From the NCBI GenBank assembly GCA_019509685.1, contig JAEKLU010000273.1, positions 1 to 13,050 of the forward strand: a stretch of DNA of 13,050 nucleotides, read 5' to 3'. This stretch comes from Mesorhizobium sp. (GTDB lineage Bacteria > Pseudomonadota > Alphaproteobacteria > Rhizobiales > Rhizobiaceae). Below are positions 1 through 7,539 of the stretch, piece by piece (positions within the stretch are counted from its first letter, which is position 1; each line of letters starts with the position of its first letter). The notes below the pieces were generated by a model. That model was given only the letters and a program-made list of their open reading frames with translations, was not told where the DNA came from and made no database searches. Position numbers and translations under genes: made by a program.

Positions 1-66
1 TCGCGAAAATTTTACTGGCTATCGATCTGGCCGGGGAGCAATTCAGCCACAATTGGCAATTGCCGC

Positions 67-897
67 TTGTCTTGGTCCACTGCCCCTTTCTTCATGCTTT
101 CACCTCCTCATGCCGCCGAATGCGGCACCGGTCCGAAAATGATCGTGCTTCTGCATGGCTTCGGTTCCTGCCGGGCCATCTGGCACGACGTGGCGGCATC
201 GCTCACGCCAGCTATGAAGGTGCTGGCCTATGACCTGCCGGGACACGGCCATTCGATGCAATGCGAAGGCATCGGCGGGGCCAAGCCGGCGGCCCGGGCA
301 ATCCTCGCGGATCTCGCCGCCCGTGGGTTGGACAGGGTCCACCTTGTCGGCCACTCCATGGGCGGCGCTATCGCGACATTGATGGCGCTTGCCGATCCAG
401 GCAGGATTGCGACGCTGACCCTGCTCGCACCCGGCGGCATCGGAGCGGAAATCAACGCGGCCTTGCTGCGCCGCTACGCGGCCGCGACCGGTAAGAAAGA
501 GATACGCGCCTGCCTTGCCGCCATGTCAGGCCCGCAAAGCGTGCCGCCTGACCATGCGGTGGACGCGCTCCGCTAGATGCGCGAGCGGCCCGGTCAACAG
601 CAAATCCTTGTCGACATGGCGGCCGCGATGACCAGGGATGATCGGCAAGGGGTCATCCCCGCGGAACGGCTTGAAACCCTTGATATGCCGGTGATGGTGG
701 TCTGGGGCGCGGAGGATCCCCTCTTGCCGGTCAGCCAGTCCGAAAGCCTGCCGGCGCATTTCCGTCTGCATCATGTGCTGGATGCGGGCCATATGCTGGT
801 CGAGGAGGCGCCCGACCTGGTCGCCGAGATCGTGCGTCGCAACACGCGGCGCCGCGGCAGGCGGCAACGTCCGGTGTTCGGCGCGGCGGCAAGCTGA
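67..897 (+). pseudogene. alpha/beta hydrolase gene interrupted by an in-frame TAG (two halves)
   Basis: The reading frame encodes an alpha/beta-hydrolase fold protein, but a TAG at 574-576 splits it into 67-576 and 577-897. Both halves are in the same frame, so one base substitution (for example CAG to TAG) would explain the break. The first half has the oxyanion-hole motif HGFG and the nucleophile elbow GHSMGG. The second half carries the acid in WGAEDP and the catalytic histidine in DAGHM, so the whole triad is readable across the stop. The overall form resembles the hydrolase-like domain of acetoin-cleaving E2 (AcoC) proteins, but the substrate is unknown. The 5' end is uncertain: the frame stays open back to base 1, and TTG 67, ATG 94 and ATG 139 are all possible starts without a strong ribosome-binding site. 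The stop is followed directly by ATG (TAGATG), so re-initiation is conceivable. I read it as a recent pseudogene or a sequencing error. Confidence 0.75.
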
Positions 898-933
898 CGG
901 GCCGTACCGGAGTGCATTTTGCCGGCGATTGTG

Positions 934-948
934 TTAACTCGCTGTTAA
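934..948 (+). promoter_or_regulatory. perfect CtrA box TTAA-N7-TTAA
   Basis: Two TTAA half-sites lie exactly seven bases apart (TTAA 934-937, CTCGCTG, TTAA 945-948), followed by CC. This matches the CtrA consensus TTAA-N7-TTAAC known from Caulobacter and rhizobia. The site ends 20 bases before the ATG at 969. In a GC-rich sequence such a match is rare by chance. Its closeness to the start codon fits repression, or promoter overlap, as well as activation. Binding is inferred. Confidence 0.6.
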
Positions 949-968
949 CCAACAGCGAGGCAGCCGCC

Positions 969-1586
969 ATGAAAGACGCAGGCGACAAAATCAGCCAGAT
1001 AGAGCCGTCGAGAAGGCTCGCCGACGCCGTCCGCGACGTCAAGAACGCCTTCGCCGACCGCGACGACGTGATCGTGGAGATGCGCGATGCGCACCGCATG
1101 CGCCTCGAACTCCTGGCCACGGAGCTCGCACCGGTTTTCGCCGACGTGCCCGCGGATATGGACAATTTCGACTTTGCCGTCTCGTCGGGCCTGCAACCGC
1201 GACTATGGATCGACGCTGTAAGCCACGTTGCAATGGGGCGCGACCGGCGCACCTACCGGTTCCTCAAGGACACGCGCATCGGTCGCGTCGTGCTCGCCGA
1301 ATCCAGCGACATGAGACCCGTCGCCGACGCGGTGACCCGCTACGTCGCCGAGCGTGTCGTCGAGCGGCAACGGATGATGGAGGGCGGCATAGAGAGCGCC
1401 ATGCCTGGTGTGCACCGCCCCACGGTTGCGGAGGCCGAGCCGCCTATCCGGGCCGAAACCCGCCGCAACGGCTGGACCACCTTCTTTGCAGGCCTCGGCC
1501 TGATCACTGCCGGCGCCCTGGTCGGCTTGGCGGTCTCACTGGCGCTGTTCTGGGACCGCCTCACGCAGATTAAGATCAGCTTCTGA
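969..1586 (+). CDS. uncharacterised C-terminally membrane-anchored protein (205 aa), candidate CtrA target
   Basis: I do not recognise a named family. The protein is mostly charged and helical (about residues 1-165), with one hydrophobic segment near the C-terminus (about 170-196, rich in Gly, Ala and Leu) and a short polar tail. This predicts a tail-anchored inner-membrane protein whose bulk faces the cytoplasm. I chose the ATG at 969 because GAGG (957-960) stands eight bases upstream; the frame could be opened earlier by GTG 912, but that would place the CtrA box inside the coding region. The gene ends convergently with the metallophosphoesterase, overlapping it by 11 bases (1576-1586). No catalytic motif is visible. 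The upstream CtrA box suggests cell-cycle-linked expression, which is inference. Confidence 0.8.
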   Translation: MKDAGDKISQIEPSRRLADAVRDVKNAFADRDDVIVEMRDAHRMRLELLATELAPVFADVPADMDNFDFAVSSGLQPRLWIDAVSHVAMGRDRRTYRFLKDTRIGRVVLAESSDMRPVADAVTRYVAERVVERQRMMEGGIESAMPGVHRPTVAEAEPPIRAETRRNGWTTFFAGLGLITAGALVGLAVSLALFWDRLTQIKISF

Positions 1587-2511
1587 CGAGTGGGCGGGGC
1601 GACGCTGTATCGGCGCCAAGTTCCATCACTTGCAGATCGGACGGCGGCAGTGCCGGTCCGGTCAGGCCGCGCCGCGTCAGGCGGATCCGCCAGCTGCCTT
1701 TCTCGCCATCGATCTCGAACAGATTGTATTGCGCCGCCGGATGCTTGCCGCCGGGCGCCTGGCCGGCGGCGGCAACCCCGACCACCGGCACCTTGGCGCC
1801 GCGCGGGCCGATGCTGAACAGCGACGGCAGATGCGAGTGGCCATGCAGCACGAGCTCGGCGCCATGCCGGCGGATGATCTTGTGGAAACGGGCAATGCCG
1901 AACAGCCTTTTATGCTGCGTGACCGCGCCGCGCACCGGCGGATGATGGATCATGATGGCACGGAACAGCCCCTGTTTCGCCGTGGCGTCGAGGGTTCTGG
2001 CCAGCCGCTCGGCCTGTCCCTCCATGAAGAAGCCGTTGGCCATGAAGGGCGCCGTGGCGCGCGCCGTGGTGACGCCGATCAGCGCGACGTTGCCGCGCAC
2101 GCGCAGATAGGGAAAGGAATTGCGGTCGACCGGACCGTTGGCGCCGTCGCCGCTCATCCAGGGCGCCCACGCACGGCAGACCTTATCGAAGGCGCCCGGC
2201 ACATAGGCGTCGTGATTGCCCGGAACCACCGACACGTCATGTGGCGGTCCGAGCGTTTCCAGCCAGTGCTTGGCCATCTCGATCTCGCCGTCGAGCGCCA
2301 GGTTGACGAGGTCGCCGGTGATGGCGAGATGGTCCGGCGCGCTCGCCTTGATATCGGCGACGATCGTGTCGATGACGGCATCATGCATGTGGCGACGGCG
2401 ATTGCGCTGCCAGTTGACGTAGCCCAGCACGCGCTTGGACGCGAGGTCGCGATAGGTTACATCGGGCAGCGGTCCCAGATGAGCGTCGGAAATATGCGCA
2501 AGCCTGAACAT
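1576..2511 (-). CDS. calcineurin-like metallophosphoesterase (311 aa)
   Basis: A binuclear-metal phosphoesterase of the calcineurin-like superfamily. The metal-binding signature is complete and in order: D9-x-H11 in SDAHLG, GD67 in ITGDLVN, GN99HD in the VPGNHD block, H189 in the IHHPP block, and GHSH at 224-227. Length and motif spacing suit soluble bacterial members acting on phosphomono- or diesters, such as the cyclic-nucleotide phosphodiesterase-like or UDP-diacylglucosamine hydrolase-like groups; the substrate cannot be told from sequence. There is no signal peptide, so it should be cytoplasmic. AAGG stands four bases before the ATG. It is divergent from the Nudix gene across a 68-base gap that must hold both promoters, so the two hydrolases may be co-regulated. 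Confidence 0.9.
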   Translation of the reverse strand: MFRLAHISDAHLGPLPDVTYRDLASKRVLGYVNWQRNRRRHMHDAVIDTIVADIKASAPDHLAITGDLVNLALDGEIEMAKHWLETLGPPHDVSVVPGNHDAYVPGAFDKVCRAWAPWMSGDGANGPVDRNSFPYLRVRGNVALIGVTTARATAPFMANGFFMEGQAERLARTLDATAKQGLFRAIMIHHPPVRGAVTQHKRLFGIARFHKIIRRHGAELVLHGHSHLPSLFSIGPRGAKVPVVGVAAAGQAPGGKHPAAQYNLFEIDGEKGSWRIRLTRRGLTGPALPPSDLQVMELGADTASPRPLVRS

Positions 2512-2579
2512 GATCCCTTCTTAAGCGACGCGGGCGGGGCTTTCCACTCACCGTTTGCTGTTCGCTTGGTGACGGTCGG

Positions 2580-3083
2580 ATGAGCGGCGCGGCCGATCCG
2601 GAAGAGGCGTTCCGCCAGACCGGCTGGCCGGGCCTGCGAGCAAGGCTGTTTCATTTCTATTTCCTGCTGCGCCGGCCGATGACGCTCGGCGTGCGTGGTC
2701 TGGTCTATGACCGTTCCACCAATTGCGTCTTCCTCATCCGCCACACCTATGTACCGGGCTGGCAATTGCCGGGCGGCGGTGTCGAGGCCGGCGAGACGCT
2801 CGAGGAGGCGCTGGCGCGCGAACTCGTCGAGGAAGGCAACATCGCGCTGAGCGCGCCGCCCGTGCTGAAATCGATGCATTTCAACCGCCGCTCCAGCAAC
2901 CGCGACCATGTCGGTCTCTACCTGATCGAAGCCTTCGGTCAGAGAGGGCCGAAACTGCCGGACCACGAGATCGCCGAGGCCGGCTTTTTCCCGCTCGACC
3001 GTTTGCCCGAAGGCACGACACCGGCGACACGGCGACGACTAGCCGAAATTTTTGAGAGCCGGCCTGCTTCGGCATATTGGTAG
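2580..3083 (+). CDS. Nudix hydrolase (167 aa)
   Basis: A Nudix-family pyrophosphohydrolase that would cleave a nucleoside diphosphate linked to another group. The Nudix box spans residues 66-88: G66, five residues, E72, seven residues, then RE-L-V-EE-G-N-I. The catalytic and metal-binding REXXEE core is intact. The penultimate position, normally glycine, is Asn87. The family's N-terminal strand reads as LGVRGLVYD, followed by an arginine-containing segment (LIRHTY). There is no signal peptide or membrane segment. The start is the first ATG after the divergent gap, with only a weak purine-rich stretch before it. The substrate is unknown; RppH-like, ADP-ribose and dNTP activities are all possible. 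Confidence 0.9.
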   Translation: MSGAADPEEAFRQTGWPGLRARLFHFYFLLRRPMTLGVRGLVYDRSTNCVFLIRHTYVPGWQLPGGGVEAGETLEEALARELVEEGNIALSAPPVLKSMHFNRRSSNRDHVGLYLIEAFGQRGPKLPDHEIAEAGFFPLDRLPEGTTPATRRRLAEIFESRPASAYW

Positions 3084-3085
3084 GC

Positions 3086-3115
3086 TTGCTTTCTCCTTTG
3101 CATAAACTCTATGCT
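3086..3115 (+). promoter_or_regulatory. candidate sigma-70 promoter for the 3144 membrane-protein gene
   Basis: TTGCTT (3086-3091) and TATGCT (3110-3115) are separated by 18 bases, a plausible -35/-10 pair. Transcription would begin near 3122, which puts an earlier ATG at 3111 inside the promoter and supports the start at 3144, with its GGAG at 3131-3134. Confidence 0.4.
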
Positions 3116-3143
3116 CTACTTCGGGGATTGGGAGCTTGGGGAC

Positions 3144-3626
3144 ATGAGCAACAGCGATGAGCCTTATGTAAACGTCTGGCCTTATGTTGGATACTACACT
3201 CTAACGATGGTGGTCTTGACGATTGCGCTTGGCATACTGGTGGTCGTCATCCCAACGTTCTCGGAGGCACTCGGCAAAGCGGCGGGATTCGCTATAAGTT
3301 TCGGATCGGCCAACGTTGCGCTCTATAAGTTCATAAGAAGAAATGGCCGGTTGTTCAGTCGCAGGGAATATTGGACGACAGTTCTGCTCTCGACCCTGGC
3401 AGCCTTTTTGATTTCGGCGCCGCTGGGTTGGTTGGCCTTCTCAGGGGAAGCGAAACAGCACGACCTGAGCAACGTTCCCCTGGCCGTGTGGGTTGGAAGC
3501 GTTCTGTTCGCTTTCCTGCTGACGTTTGGCTTGAATGCCGCTTGGTATTCGAGCCGATTTGGCAAGACTCTGCTGAAAGTGGAACTTGCCAGACGAACCC
3601 GGACCGACACCGAGGCCTTCCGTTAG
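3144..3626 (+). CDS. small multi-pass membrane protein, ABZJ_00895-like (160 aa)
   Basis: A predicted inner-membrane protein with about four hydrophobic helices: roughly residues 13-38, 43-62 (weak), 77-102 and 114-138. A basic loop after the second helix contains RRNGRLFSRRE. The layout resembles the ABZJ_00895 family of unknown function; that is recognition from memory and moderate at best. I chose ATG 3144 over ATG 3111 because GGAG (3131-3134) is well placed and a promoter-like pair overlaps the upstream ATG. The base composition is clearly lower in GC than the flanking genes, with TTT, TTG, ATA and GTT codons common. That suggests horizontal acquisition or relaxed selection. The gene stands alone and ends six bases from the convergent glutathione transferase. 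Confidence 0.75.
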   Translation: MSNSDEPYVNVWPYVGYYTLTMVVLTIALGILVVVIPTFSEALGKAAGFAISFGSANVALYKFIRRNGRLFSRREYWTTVLLSTLAAFLISAPLGWLAFSGEAKQHDLSNVPLAVWVGSVLFAFLLTFGLNAAWYSSRFGKTLLKVELARRTRTDTEAFR

Positions 3627-3632
3627 ATCAGG

Positions 3633-4619
3633 TCACGCCGCCCTCCTGAACCTGCCCCGATCATGCGGCGCGGCGTAATCAAGCTTCGGCCCCACCGGCA
3701 CGATTCCCGTCGGATTGATCGACCTGTGGCTGCCGTAATAATGGGCCTTGATGTGATGCAGGTTGACGGTGCCCGACACGCCGGGCACCTGGTAGAGGTC
3801 ACGCAGATAATTCGACAGGTTTGGATAGTCCGCGACCCGGCGCAGATTGCATTTGAAGTGGCCGACATAGACCGGATCGAAACGCACCAGCGTCGTGAAC
3901 AGACGCCAGTCGGCCTCGGTGATGCGTTCGCCAACCAGATAGCGCCGTTGTGACAGCCGTTCTTCCACCGTGTCGAGGGCTGAAAACAAGTCGCCGAACG
4001 CCTCCTCGTAAGCTTGCTGCGTGGTGGCGAAGCCAGTGCGATAGACGCCGCTGTTGATCCTCGGAAAGACCAGCGCGTTGATCTTGTCGATTTCGGTGCG
4101 CAGCGCCGCCGGGTAGAAATCGAGGCTCGCATCGCCCCATTCGTCGAAGGCGGAATTGAGCATCCGGATGATCTCGGAGGACTCGTTGTTGACGATCGTC
4201 TTTTCCTGCTTGTCCCACAGCACCGGCACCGTCACCCGGCCTGAATAGGAAGGGTCGGCCTTGGCATAGATCTGGTGCAGGAAATCGAGGCCGTAGAGCG
4301 TATCGCCGGTGGCGCCGTCCTCGGCTTTGAAAGTCCAGCCGTTCTCGCCCATGAAGTGATGGACCACGCAGACCGAAATGATGGTCTCCAGTCTCTTCAA
4401 GGCGCGAAAGATGAGTGTTCGATGCGCCCACGGGCAAGCCAGCGAGACATAGAGATGATAGCGGCCTGGTTCGGCCTTGAAGCCGCGCTCGCGACCTTCG
4501 GCCGGTGCGCCATCGCGCGTGATCCAGTCACGCCACTGTGACTCCGTTGGCACAAACCGGCCACCGCTGTCGGTCTTAGGTGCGCGATCCTGCCATTTGC
4601 CTTCAACGAGCAGTCCCAT
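3633..4619 (-). CDS. Xi-class glutathione S-transferase / glutathionyl-hydroquinone reductase (328 aa)
   Basis: A cytosolic enzyme of the Xi class (YqjG, PcpF and ECM4 relatives), which uses glutathione to reduce glutathionyl-hydroquinones back to hydroquinones. The catalytic cysteine is Cys62 in the class motif CPWAHR. The N-terminal tryptophan-rich lead (W9, W29, W32) and the thioredoxin-like block ending in VTVPVLWD and the NNESSEIIRML segment are typical. The helical C-terminal domain holds the YLVGERITEADWRLF block, and the length suits the class. I chose the ATG at 4619 because AGGAG (complement of 4627-4631) stands seven bases upstream; the frame runs open to 4718, but that extension lies over the operator array. 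The tandem operators 70 bases upstream suggest repressor control, perhaps in response to a quinone or electrophile. Confidence 0.9.
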   Translation of the reverse strand: MGLLVEGKWQDRAPKTDSGGRFVPTESQWRDWITRDGAPAEGRERGFKAEPGRYHLYVSLACPWAHRTLIFRALKRLETIISVCVVHHFMGENGWTFKAEDGATGDTLYGLDFLHQIYAKADPSYSGRVTVPVLWDKQEKTIVNNESSEIIRMLNSAFDEWGDASLDFYPAALRTEIDKINALVFPRINSGVYRTGFATTQQAYEEAFGDLFSALDTVEERLSQRRYLVGERITEADWRLFTTLVRFDPVYVGHFKCNLRRVADYPNLSNYLRDLYQVPGVSGTVNLHHIKAHYYGSHRSINPTGIVPVGPKLDYAAPHDRGRFRRAA

Positions 4620-4688
4620 GCGAAATCTCCTGTGTCTTGGCAATATGTAGGTGCAGGGCCGATAGGCAAAGCCCTCAGGTGCTGAACG

Positions 4689-4740
4689 GTTCGTCGACAA
4701 CGAACAGTTCGTCGACAACGAACCAGTTCGTCAAACGACG
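4689..4740. promoter_or_regulatory. tandem operator-like palindromes between the GST and GNAT genes
   Basis: The 17-base unit GTTCGTCGACAACGAAC occurs twice without a mismatch, at 4689-4705 and 4707-4723. A degenerate third copy (GTTCGT-CA-AACGAC) begins at 4726. Each perfect unit is itself an inverted repeat, GTTCGT and ACGAAC around a five-base centre. Spacing is 18 then 19 bases, under two helical turns. This is the form expected of cooperative binding by a dimeric repressor of the TetR, MarR or similar type. No obvious partner regulator sits beside it. The array lies 70 bases before the GST start and 61 bases before the small ORF at 4801. Confidence 0.6.
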
Positions 4741-4800
4741 TACAAAAAGGCGAAAGCGGCCGATTGCAGCGGCACAAAATTGATGCTAGCGGAGGCGCCC

Positions 4801-4857
4801 ATGTTCGATTTTGCCTCGATCCGGTTCGACCGACGACGAAAGGGCGCCCGCGCTTAA
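4801..4857 (+). CDS. possible 18-aa small ORF / leader peptide upstream of the GNAT gene
   Basis: An ATG at 4801 is preceded by a strong Shine-Dalgarno, GGAGG (4791-4795), five bases away. It opens an 18-codon frame that ends at TAA 4855-4857. The peptide starts MFDFASIRFD and ends in an Arg/Lys-rich stretch. Its ribosome-binding site is better than that of the acetyltransferase 65 bases downstream, so it could be a leader peptide or a small protein. It is not in frame with the acetyltransferase. There is no homology evidence. Confidence 0.35.
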   Translation: MFDFASIRFDRRRKGARA

Positions 4858-4922
4858 AGCGCTGATTGGCGAACGCTGCCGCTTTGCAGCAAACCTTCCT
4901 CGCATACCGGAACGCAAAGACC

Positions 4923-5528
4923 ATGAGCCTTGCCGACGTGAAATACCTGCCGGAAACCCCGGCGCATGATGCCGAAATCGAAGCCATCAACGACGAGGCC
5001 TTCGGCCCCGGACGTTTCGTGCTTGCCGCCTACAAGATCCGCGAGTCGGGGGGGCACGACCGCTCGATATCCTTTGTCGCCGTCAAGGACGGCGCGGTGA
5101 TCGCTTCGGTGCGCATGACGCGCGTGGCGGCCGGCGCCGGGCGCGCCATGATGCTCGGCCCGCTCGCCGTGCGTCCCGACTTCAAGAATCTCGGCATCGG
5201 CAGAAAATTGGTCGCGATTGCGCTGGATGCGGCGAAAAAGGCCGGCGCGCCGGCCGTGATCCTGGTCGGCGACGAGCCCTATTACGGGCCGCTCGGCTTC
5301 AAGCGCTTCCCGCGTGGACAGATCGCCATGCCGCGCCCCGTCGATCTCGACAGGCTGCTGCATCATGAAATCAAGCCCGGCGCCGTCGCCCGTTTCATCG
5401 GCGAAGTCTGTCATGCCAACGCCGCGAAAGTTGCGGAACTGGCCCCGGCCTTGGCGCGGCCGGCCGCCAGCACGCAACCGTCGATGGATCCCGGCATTGT
5501 GGTTGCGCCTCCCCTGCGGGCTTCGTAG
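4923..5528 (+). CDS. GNAT family N-acetyltransferase, YhbS-like (201 aa)
   Basis: A predicted acetyl-CoA-dependent N-acetyltransferase. The acetyl-CoA pyrophosphate-binding motif A is visible as LGPLAVRPDF followed by NLGIGRKL, about residues 75-97. Motif B is the VILVGDEPYYGPLGF block, a form typical of the YhbS-like subgroup. The C-terminal portion past about residue 160 is Ala/Pro-rich and probably disordered. I prefer ATG 4923, although GGAA at 4909-4912 is weak; TTG 4866 would add 19 residues. The SDR gene follows 27 bases downstream on the same strand and may be co-transcribed. The substrate is unknown: protein, amino-sugar or antibiotic targets are all possible. Confidence 0.85.
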   Translation: MSLADVKYLPETPAHDAEIEAINDEAFGPGRFVLAAYKIRESGGHDRSISFVAVKDGAVIASVRMTRVAAGAGRAMMLGPLAVRPDFKNLGIGRKLVAIALDAAKKAGAPAVILVGDEPYYGPLGFKRFPRGQIAMPRPVDLDRLLHHEIKPGAVARFIGEVCHANAAKVAELAPALARPAASTQPSMDPGIVVAPPLRAS

Positions 5529-5555
5529 CATAATCCGAAATCCTGGGAGGCTTGC

Positions 5556-6317
5556 ATGAACCCGAACGGCCAGATCGCGATCGTCACCGGCGGCGGTTCG
5601 GGTCTCGGCGAGGCGACGGCGCGCGCGCTCGCCGCCAAGGGCGCCCGCGTCGCGATCCTCGACGTCGGCATCGAACGCGCCACGAAAGTTGCGGCCGACA
5701 TCGGCGGCATTGCCGTCCAGTGCGATGTCAGCAGCGGCGACAGCGGCGCGGCTGCGGTCGCGCAAGTGGCTGAAAAACTTGGTGAACCGCGCATCCTGGT
5801 CAATTGCGCCGGCATCGCCATCGGCGTGAAGACGATCGGCAAGGATGGACCGCATCCGCTCGACCAGTACCGCAAGGTGATCGAGATCAACCTGATCGGC
5901 ACCTTCAACATGATCCGTCTCGTCGCCGACCGCGCGGCGAAGCTCGATCCGTTGGCCGGCGGCGAGCGCGGCGTCATCGTCAACACCGCCTCGGTCGCGG
6001 CCTATGACGGCCAGATCGGCCAGGCCGCCTACTCCGCCTCCAAAGGCGGCGTCGTCGGCATGACGCTGCCGGTGGCGCGCGATCTCGCCCGCTCCGGCAT
6101 TCGCGTCTGCACCATCGCGCCAGGCATCTTCAAAACGCCGATGATGGCCGGCATGCCACAGGAAGTGCAGGATTCGCTCGGCGCCGCCGTGCCCTTCCCG
6201 TCGCGCCTCGGCGAGCCATCCGAATATGCCGCCCTTGCCCTCCACATCGTCGAGAACCAGATGCTGAACGGCGAAACCATCCGCCTCGACGGCGCCATCC
6301 GCATGGCGCCGAAATAG
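5556..6317 (+). CDS. SDR family NAD-dependent dehydrogenase, 3-hydroxyacyl-CoA dehydrogenase type II-like (253 aa)
   Basis: A classical short-chain dehydrogenase. The cofactor motif TGGGSGLG is at residues 11-18, Asp36 ends the second strand and points to NAD rather than NADP, and NCAG is at 83-86. The catalytic tetrad is N112, S146, Y159 and K163. The sequence around [20 protein letters not shown] and the C-terminal [13 protein letters not shown] and [14 protein letters not shown] blocks match the 17-beta-HSD10 / type II 3-hydroxyacyl-CoA dehydrogenase group, which oxidises 3-hydroxyacyl-CoA, including branched chains. GGGAGG stands five bases before the ATG. The racemase starts four bases after the stop, so the pair is very probably one operon acting on acyl-CoA. 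It should be cytoplasmic. Confidence 0.92.
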   Translation: MNPNGQIAIVTGGGSGLGEATARALAAKGARVAILDVGIERATKVAADIGGIAVQCDVSSGDSGAAAVAQVAEKLGEPRILVNCAGIAIGVKTIGKDGPHPLDQYRKVIEINLIGTFNMIRLVADRAAKLDPLAGGERGVIVNTASVAAYDGQIGQAAYSASKGGVVGMTLPVARDLARSGIRVCTIAPGIFKTPMMAGMPQEVQDSLGAAVPFPSRLGEPSEYAALALHIVENQMLNGETIRLDGAIRMAPK

Positions 6318-6321
6318 AAAC

Positions 6322-7503
6322 ATGATCGAGCCGCCGACAGGCGCTTCCGCTGAGAAAACCGGCCCACTGGCCGGCCTGAAGGTCATCGAGATGGCCGGGC
6401 TCGGCCCGGTGCCGCTGGCGGCCCTTATGCTGTCCGAGATGGGCGCCGACATGCTGCGCATCGAACGGGCCGATGCCGGCCAGCCACTGCTCGCCCTGCC
6501 GCGGGAATACGACCTCGACCGCCACGGCCGCTCGATCCTCAAGCTCGACCTGAAGCATCCGGCAGGCACCGACCTGTTGCTGCGGCTTGTCGAAAAGGCG
6601 GACCTGCTTGTCGAAGGCTTCCGCCCCGGCGTCATGGAGCGGCTGGGCCTCGGGCCGGAGATCGCGCTTCAGCGCAATCCGGCGCTGATCTATGGCCGCC
6701 TGACCGGCTTCGGCCAGGACGGACCGCTCTCGGGGCGAGCCGGCCACGACATCACCTATCTTGCCTATGCCGGTCTGCTGCATGCAATCGGCAGAAAAGG
6801 CTCGCCGCCAGTGCCGCCGCTCAACCTGGTCGCCGATCAAGGCGGCGGCGCCATGATGCTGATCGCCGGTGTGCTCGCCGCCCTGTTCCAGCGCTCGCAC
6901 ACCGGCAAAGGTCAGGTGATCGATGCTTCCATGATCGAAGGCGCCTCGATGCTCGCGGCGCCGATCCACGCCTATATGGCGGCAGGCCTGTGGAGCGACA
7001 GGCGCGGCGAAAACCTGCTCGATACCGGCGCTCCTTTCTATGACACCTACGAGACGGCGGACGGCAGGCACATTGCGGTCGGCTGCCTCGAACCGCGCTT
7101 CTTCGCCGAGTTCGCCAGGCTGCTGCCGCTCGACCGGAGATTCGTCAGCGCACAATATGACAGGATATCCTGGCCCGGGATGCGCAAGGCAATTGCCGAA
7201 AGGGTGGGCGAGAAAACCCGCGACGAATGGGCAGCCCTCTTCGCTTCGACCGACGCCTGCGTCGCACCCGTGCTTTCGCTGACCGAGGCCAGGGACCATC
7301 CGCACAACCGCGCCAGGCAAAGCTTTGTGGCATCCGGCCGGCTCGAGCGTCCGGCGCCCGCGCCGCGCTTCTCGCAAAGTTCTCAAATGCTTGCCTCGGC
7401 CCCAACCGCCGCCGATCGCCAGCCCGCAAGTGTTCTGGCACGCTTCGGCATAAACGGTGAGGAAATCGAGGCCCTTGCCATGTCGGGTATCCTCGGCCAA
7501 TAA
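6322..7503 (+). CDS. family III CoA-transferase, alpha-methylacyl-CoA racemase-like (393 aa)
   Basis: A CaiB/BaiF (family III) protein of the alpha-methylacyl-CoA racemase branch, which interconverts 2R- and 2S-methylacyl-CoA so that beta-oxidation can proceed. H142 in AGHDITYLAYAG and D172 in NLVADQGGG lie 30 residues apart, the same separation as the catalytic His126 and Asp156 of the mycobacterial racemase. The GFRPGVMERLGLGP and LLDTGAPFYDTYETADGR blocks are also typical. The length is slightly above the usual 360-380, from extra residues at both ends. The start lies four bases after the dehydrogenase stop with no clear Shine-Dalgarno, which suggests translational coupling. Together the two genes point to methyl-branched fatty acid or sterol side-chain degradation; that is inference. 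Confidence 0.88.
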   Translation: MIEPPTGASAEKTGPLAGLKVIEMAGLGPVPLAALMLSEMGADMLRIERADAGQPLLALPREYDLDRHGRSILKLDLKHPAGTDLLLRLVEKADLLVEGFRPGVMERLGLGPEIALQRNPALIYGRLTGFGQDGPLSGRAGHDITYLAYAGLLHAIGRKGSPPVPPLNLVADQGGGAMMLIAGVLAALFQRSHTGKGQVIDASMIEGASMLAAPIHAYMAAGLWSDRRGENLLDTGAPFYDTYETADGRHIAVGCLEPRFFAEFARLLPLDRRFVSAQYDRISWPGMRKAIAERVGEKTRDEWAALFASTDACVAPVLSLTEARDHPHNRARQSFVASGRLERPAPAPRFSQSSQMLASAPTAADRQPASVLARFGINGEEIEALAMSGILGQ

Positions 7504-7539
7504 CCGGAGCATGACGATCAACTTATCTCGGGTGAGCCT

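Noticed and set aside
1630..2583. Plus-strand open frame of 317 codons
   Set aside because: Antisense to the metallophosphoesterase, whose full metal-binding signature shows the coding strand.
4852..4864. Short palindrome GCGCTT-A-AAGCGC near 4852
   Set aside because: Six-base arms overlapping the end of the small ORF; too short to interpret.
4854..6635. Long minus-strand open frame (593 codons)
   Set aside because: Antisense to the GNAT and SDR genes; low-complexity Asp/Arg/Gly-rich translation and no recognisable motif.
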